NCBI GenBank assembly: GCA_049999725.1
Contig: JBNGIS010012946.1
Span: 1 to 20,758, forward strand
DNA: 20,758 nucleotides
Source of the DNA: Haplomitrium mnioides
Taxonomy: Eukaryota; Marchantiophyta; Haplomitriopsida; Calobryales
Direction: 5' to 3'
The notes under the pieces were generated by a model that was not told the DNA's origin, did no database searches, and saw only the letters and a program-made list of their open reading frames with translations. Below are positions 18,530 to 20,758 of the stretch, in pieces (positions within the stretch are counted from its first letter, which is position 1; every line of letters begins with the position of its first letter). The translations under genes and the position numbers were made by a program.

Positions 18530-18990
18530 GCTCTCCACATCGGAGGATGATTCGGAACCCACTTAACCGGGCTCCCCACTTAGGGAGGCTGAGTCCCGTC
18601 AAGCTATACAGGGCCCACCACCTCTCCGCTGAGGGTCCGTGGACTCCCTCGAAACTCCACGTTGCACGTTGAACCCCGTGAAGCACGTCAGGGACGCCAC
18701 GTTTCCGCAACGCCCCACGGACTCCCGCAATCACTCCGAAATCGTGACGAGTCGTTGCTTTGCCCTTCTCGCTTTGCCTCATAGTTGTCCTTCCCAACAA
18801 TCCTCCATGTCGTAGAGTGGTGACAAGTCACCTTTCCATCAGTCATCGCTTCAGTTATCCCCGTTTCGTCCTTCAAGTCTTACCTTACGACCCGTTAGAC
18901 ACCTCGGAATGGATCTCCTTTAATTGGGGACCCCACTTCGGATCTCCAGTCGGAACCCTTTAAACTGAGGCTCTCCACGTTTCAATCCGT
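18530..18990. repeat. Diverged internal repeat of a CCACTTCGGA-type block
   Basis: The segment around 18530-18600 (GGGCTCTCCACATCGGAGGA, CGGAACCCACTTAA, CTCCCCACTTAGGGA, GGCTGAG) resembles 18925-18985 (GGGGACCCCACTTCGGATCT, CGGAACCCTTTAAACTGAGG, CTCTCCACGT). Order and words are shared but alignment is loose, so this is probably an old duplication inside the insertion. Confidence 0.4.
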
Positions 18991-19770
18991 ATTTCAGGTT
19001 CCTTAGACCTTTCTTCCTTCGATCTGATTCCTCGCAGAGATCTTCCTCCTCTTGTCTGATTTTCGCAGTCAACTTCTGATTCTGAAGGGCTTTCTTTTCT
19101 TCTCGGTTGGGCGACCCACCATAGAGCCTCGTCCTCAGAATTCACACAACTACCTTCTCTCTATCTGGCTTCATGCGCGGCATCCTCCTTTGTAAGTTGT
19201 TCGTTGCCGCTGGGCGATTCTTCACATTGTTGCGACTTCAGGCCCGCTCGCTCACTAGCCTTCTGCACGAATCCTTATTGTCCTCCTCCTCGCCTCCTCG
19301 TGCCTCCACTGGGTTTGTAGCTCCCATGCAATCTCTTGCTCAATCCGCTTGTGTTCTGCCAGCTTCCCCATCTGCGATCTGCCCAGCTGCATGTGGCCCT
19401 CCTCCCAGTTGCTCGCCTTCCTTCTTGGACCTGGAATTTCCCTTCCCTACTCTCGATCACCCCACTTGGCTTCCCTCTTGCTTTCCTATAAGTCTATTTG
19501 CCCAACCTACTTGCATTCTCATTCGCCTCCTCTTGATTTCATAGGGCTCCTCCATGCCTTGTATGATTCAGGACATCCACTGGAGAAATCAGGAAAGAAA
19601 AGGAAGAGAAAGGAGAGGAGGGAGAGAAGAGAGGGGGAGGATGGAATAATGACAATAAAACAATAAAATATAATGAAATACAAATGACTAATATAAATTG
19701 AAGGACTCAGCCAGGCTAGAAGCTCAGTAATCGCAAAAAAAAGAAAAAACTCAAAAACACCCGGCCAACA

Positions 19771-20107
19771 CTATTCTTTCGGAAATACATGCCTTTTTCT
19801 TTAGCTTCTTTGAATTTTGTCTTTTCTTTGTCCCTTGAGAGTTTTTTGGTGCTTGCCTCTTTTTGATCAGATCATTCCATAATCTGCTTGGCATAGCAAG
19901 TGTTCAAATCCTAAATTTACTACATATAGATTCTGTCACATGAAATTCTACTTAATTGAAATTGTTCTTAGGTTGCTAGTATCGTCTCATTTGTGTCGAT
20001 GTCACTTTCGGGATTCATCTTCAAGTTGATATTGAGTTCATGTAGTGACGTCATTTTGAGCTTCAACTCTTGAGTTTGAACATTCTGTAATCATGTTTTG
20101 AACTCCA
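19771..20107 (-). repeat. Long direct repeat copy R2, right segment
   Basis: Continues the R1 alignment exactly where the left segment stops: CTATTCTTTCGGAAATACAT matches R1 from 2777. It passes TTTTTGGTGCTTGCCTCTTT, ACTACATATA and TCATTTTGAGC, ending TCTGTAATCATGTTTTGAAC then TCCA, after which similarity to R1 ends. The closing CA fits an LTR edge. The first five bases are the right-hand target duplication of the insertion. Confidence 0.8.
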
Positions 20108-20758
20108 TCACTACAACGCGCATAGGGTTCACTCACTTGATCTTCTTCTATTGACGTATCTTGTTCAACAACTCCCATGTCTTTACCAAAAATACTTTCC
20201 GTCACACTTGAGGCTTTGGGTACTGTTAGGGTCTAGGATGGGAATTAAAGATGTACGCAAGGAGAGGCAAAGGAGGAAGAAGTTAAGGAAAATGAAGAGA
20301 GCAAGCAGGCGAACGGTAGAAATGGCGAACAACAGACTCTGTCAAATTAGAAGGACGAAAGATTCTCAGAAGTTGAATCCAAAAACTTTTATAATTTCTA
20401 GCTGGAAAACTTTTATTATATTTAAAGTAGAAAATCTTCTTTAGGATCTAAAACTGGAATTGTAGGAATAGCATGTGTTTTCTGAATTTCAGGTACCAAT
20501 CGAATCTAGCAATAGATCACTCAACGACAACAACAGCTCAGATATGCGAAATGGAGATAAACAAAGAATAATGCTTCAGCAAGAAGAAGATAAGGAAGTC
20601 AGTCGGTTCGTAAGTCAGTATGTTTGTAAGTCAGGTGGGTGAGTATAGATAGTAATGTATAGAGATGTACCTGTTCGTGTGTGTTGTTCCTAGATTTTTG
20701 GAAATTATTACGGGTTAGTAAATAATAAGTATAATAGTAAATATTTAGTAAAATATTA
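20108..20758. other. Right flank with one coding-like minus-strand stretch
   Basis: From 20223 down into R2 the minus strand is open with a natural-looking composition (VPKASSVTESIFGKDMGVVE, then QDTSIEEDQVSEPYARCSD and, within R2, GVQNMITECSNSRVEAQND). It is preceded by a pyrimidine-containing CCCTAACAG that could be a splice acceptor. I do not recognise it. The rest (20240-20758) is AG-rich, then AT-rich, without a gene; a basic plus-strand open stretch at 20151-20444 looks accidental. The window ends inside AT-rich DNA. Confidence 0.35.

Larger units (their letters stand above)
15546..19770 (-). mobile_element. 4.2-kb GC-richer insertion of unknown class
   Basis: Comparison with R1 shows 4225 bases present in R2 only, flanked by a CTATT duplication. 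In minus sense it begins TGTTGGCCGGG and ends GGCTGAAA. The 5-bp duplication and TGTTGG start suggest LTR-type integration, so a solo LTR of a large element is the simplest idea, but the far end lacks CA. No terminal inverted repeats, poly(A) tail beyond AAAAA, or recognisable RT, integrase or transposase were seen. The left third (15546-16450) is mixed-composition DNA without a gene; 16450-17400 is GC-richer with several overlapping open frames on both strands that I do not recognise and do not trust; 17430-18740 holds tandem arrays; 18740-19550 is CT-rich; 19560-19700 is purine-rich then AT-rich. Confidence 0.7.

Noticed and set aside
19173-19666. Pro/Ser/Leu-rich plus-strand open frames
   Set aside because: CT-rich composition yields such translations by chance; no domain, signal or homologue recognised, and a minus frame overlaps.
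15546-19770. LINE or Mutator-type DNA transposon for the 4.2-kb insertion
   Set aside because: No terminal inverted repeats, no RT or transposase, and only five A residues at the minus-sense end. A longer 9-11 bp target duplication is possible only if one allows an indel (ACTATTTTTC versus ACTATTCTTTC).
20151-20444. 97-codon basic plus-strand open frame
   Set aside because: AG-rich composition generates Lys/Arg runs; no domain, and the opposite strand is the better candidate at its left end.

Overview
This window looks like a transposon-rich stretch of a land-plant nuclear genome. The evidence is a plant-type Ty3/Gypsy chromovirus primed by initiator tRNA-Met, spliceosomal (GT-AG) intron signals, AT-rich repeat-laden DNA, and a 100-base assembly gap at 421-520. 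The exact plant group cannot be read from the sequence. I see no intact protein-coding gene: every recognisable coding region is broken.

Layout, left to right: AT-rich satellite-like repeat (1-420) and gap; featureless DNA (521-1357); a ~1.75-kb long direct repeat, copy R1 (1358-3106); a 37-bp minisatellite with a palindromic core (about 3446-3832); the 3' part of a minus-strand pseudogene (4174-4759); a complete but dead chromovirus on the minus strand (4765-9911), with both LTRs, primer site, polypurine tract, gag, protease, RT, RNase H, integrase and chromodomain remnants and a 5-bp target duplication; the 5' part of the same pseudogene (9917-13110), including a recognisable intron; a stretch with two tRNA-like A-box motifs (13280-13327); the second copy of the long direct repeat, R2 (14170-15545 and 19771-20107), split by a 4.2-kb GC-richer insertion of unknown class (15546-19770) that carries 49-bp and 38-bp tandem arrays; and a right flank with one suggestive minus-strand open stretch.

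The most interesting item is the split pseudogene. It carries a conserved motif series (DGMDQ, LDNTxxENKN, THNQIDQ) that I recall from an uncharacterised eukaryotic family annotated as DUF7869-like (canonical last motif about GHTHEDIDQ). Its intron is filled with the same palindromic 37-bp-type repeat found beyond its 3' end, and it sits between the two long direct repeats R1 and R2. Whether R1/R2 are LTRs of a large old element carrying this gene, or duplicated promoter DNA of a gene cluster, is open. The insertion order can be partly deduced: the long-repeat/pseudogene unit came first; the chromovirus then entered the gene and the 4.2-kb element entered R2, in unknown relative order.
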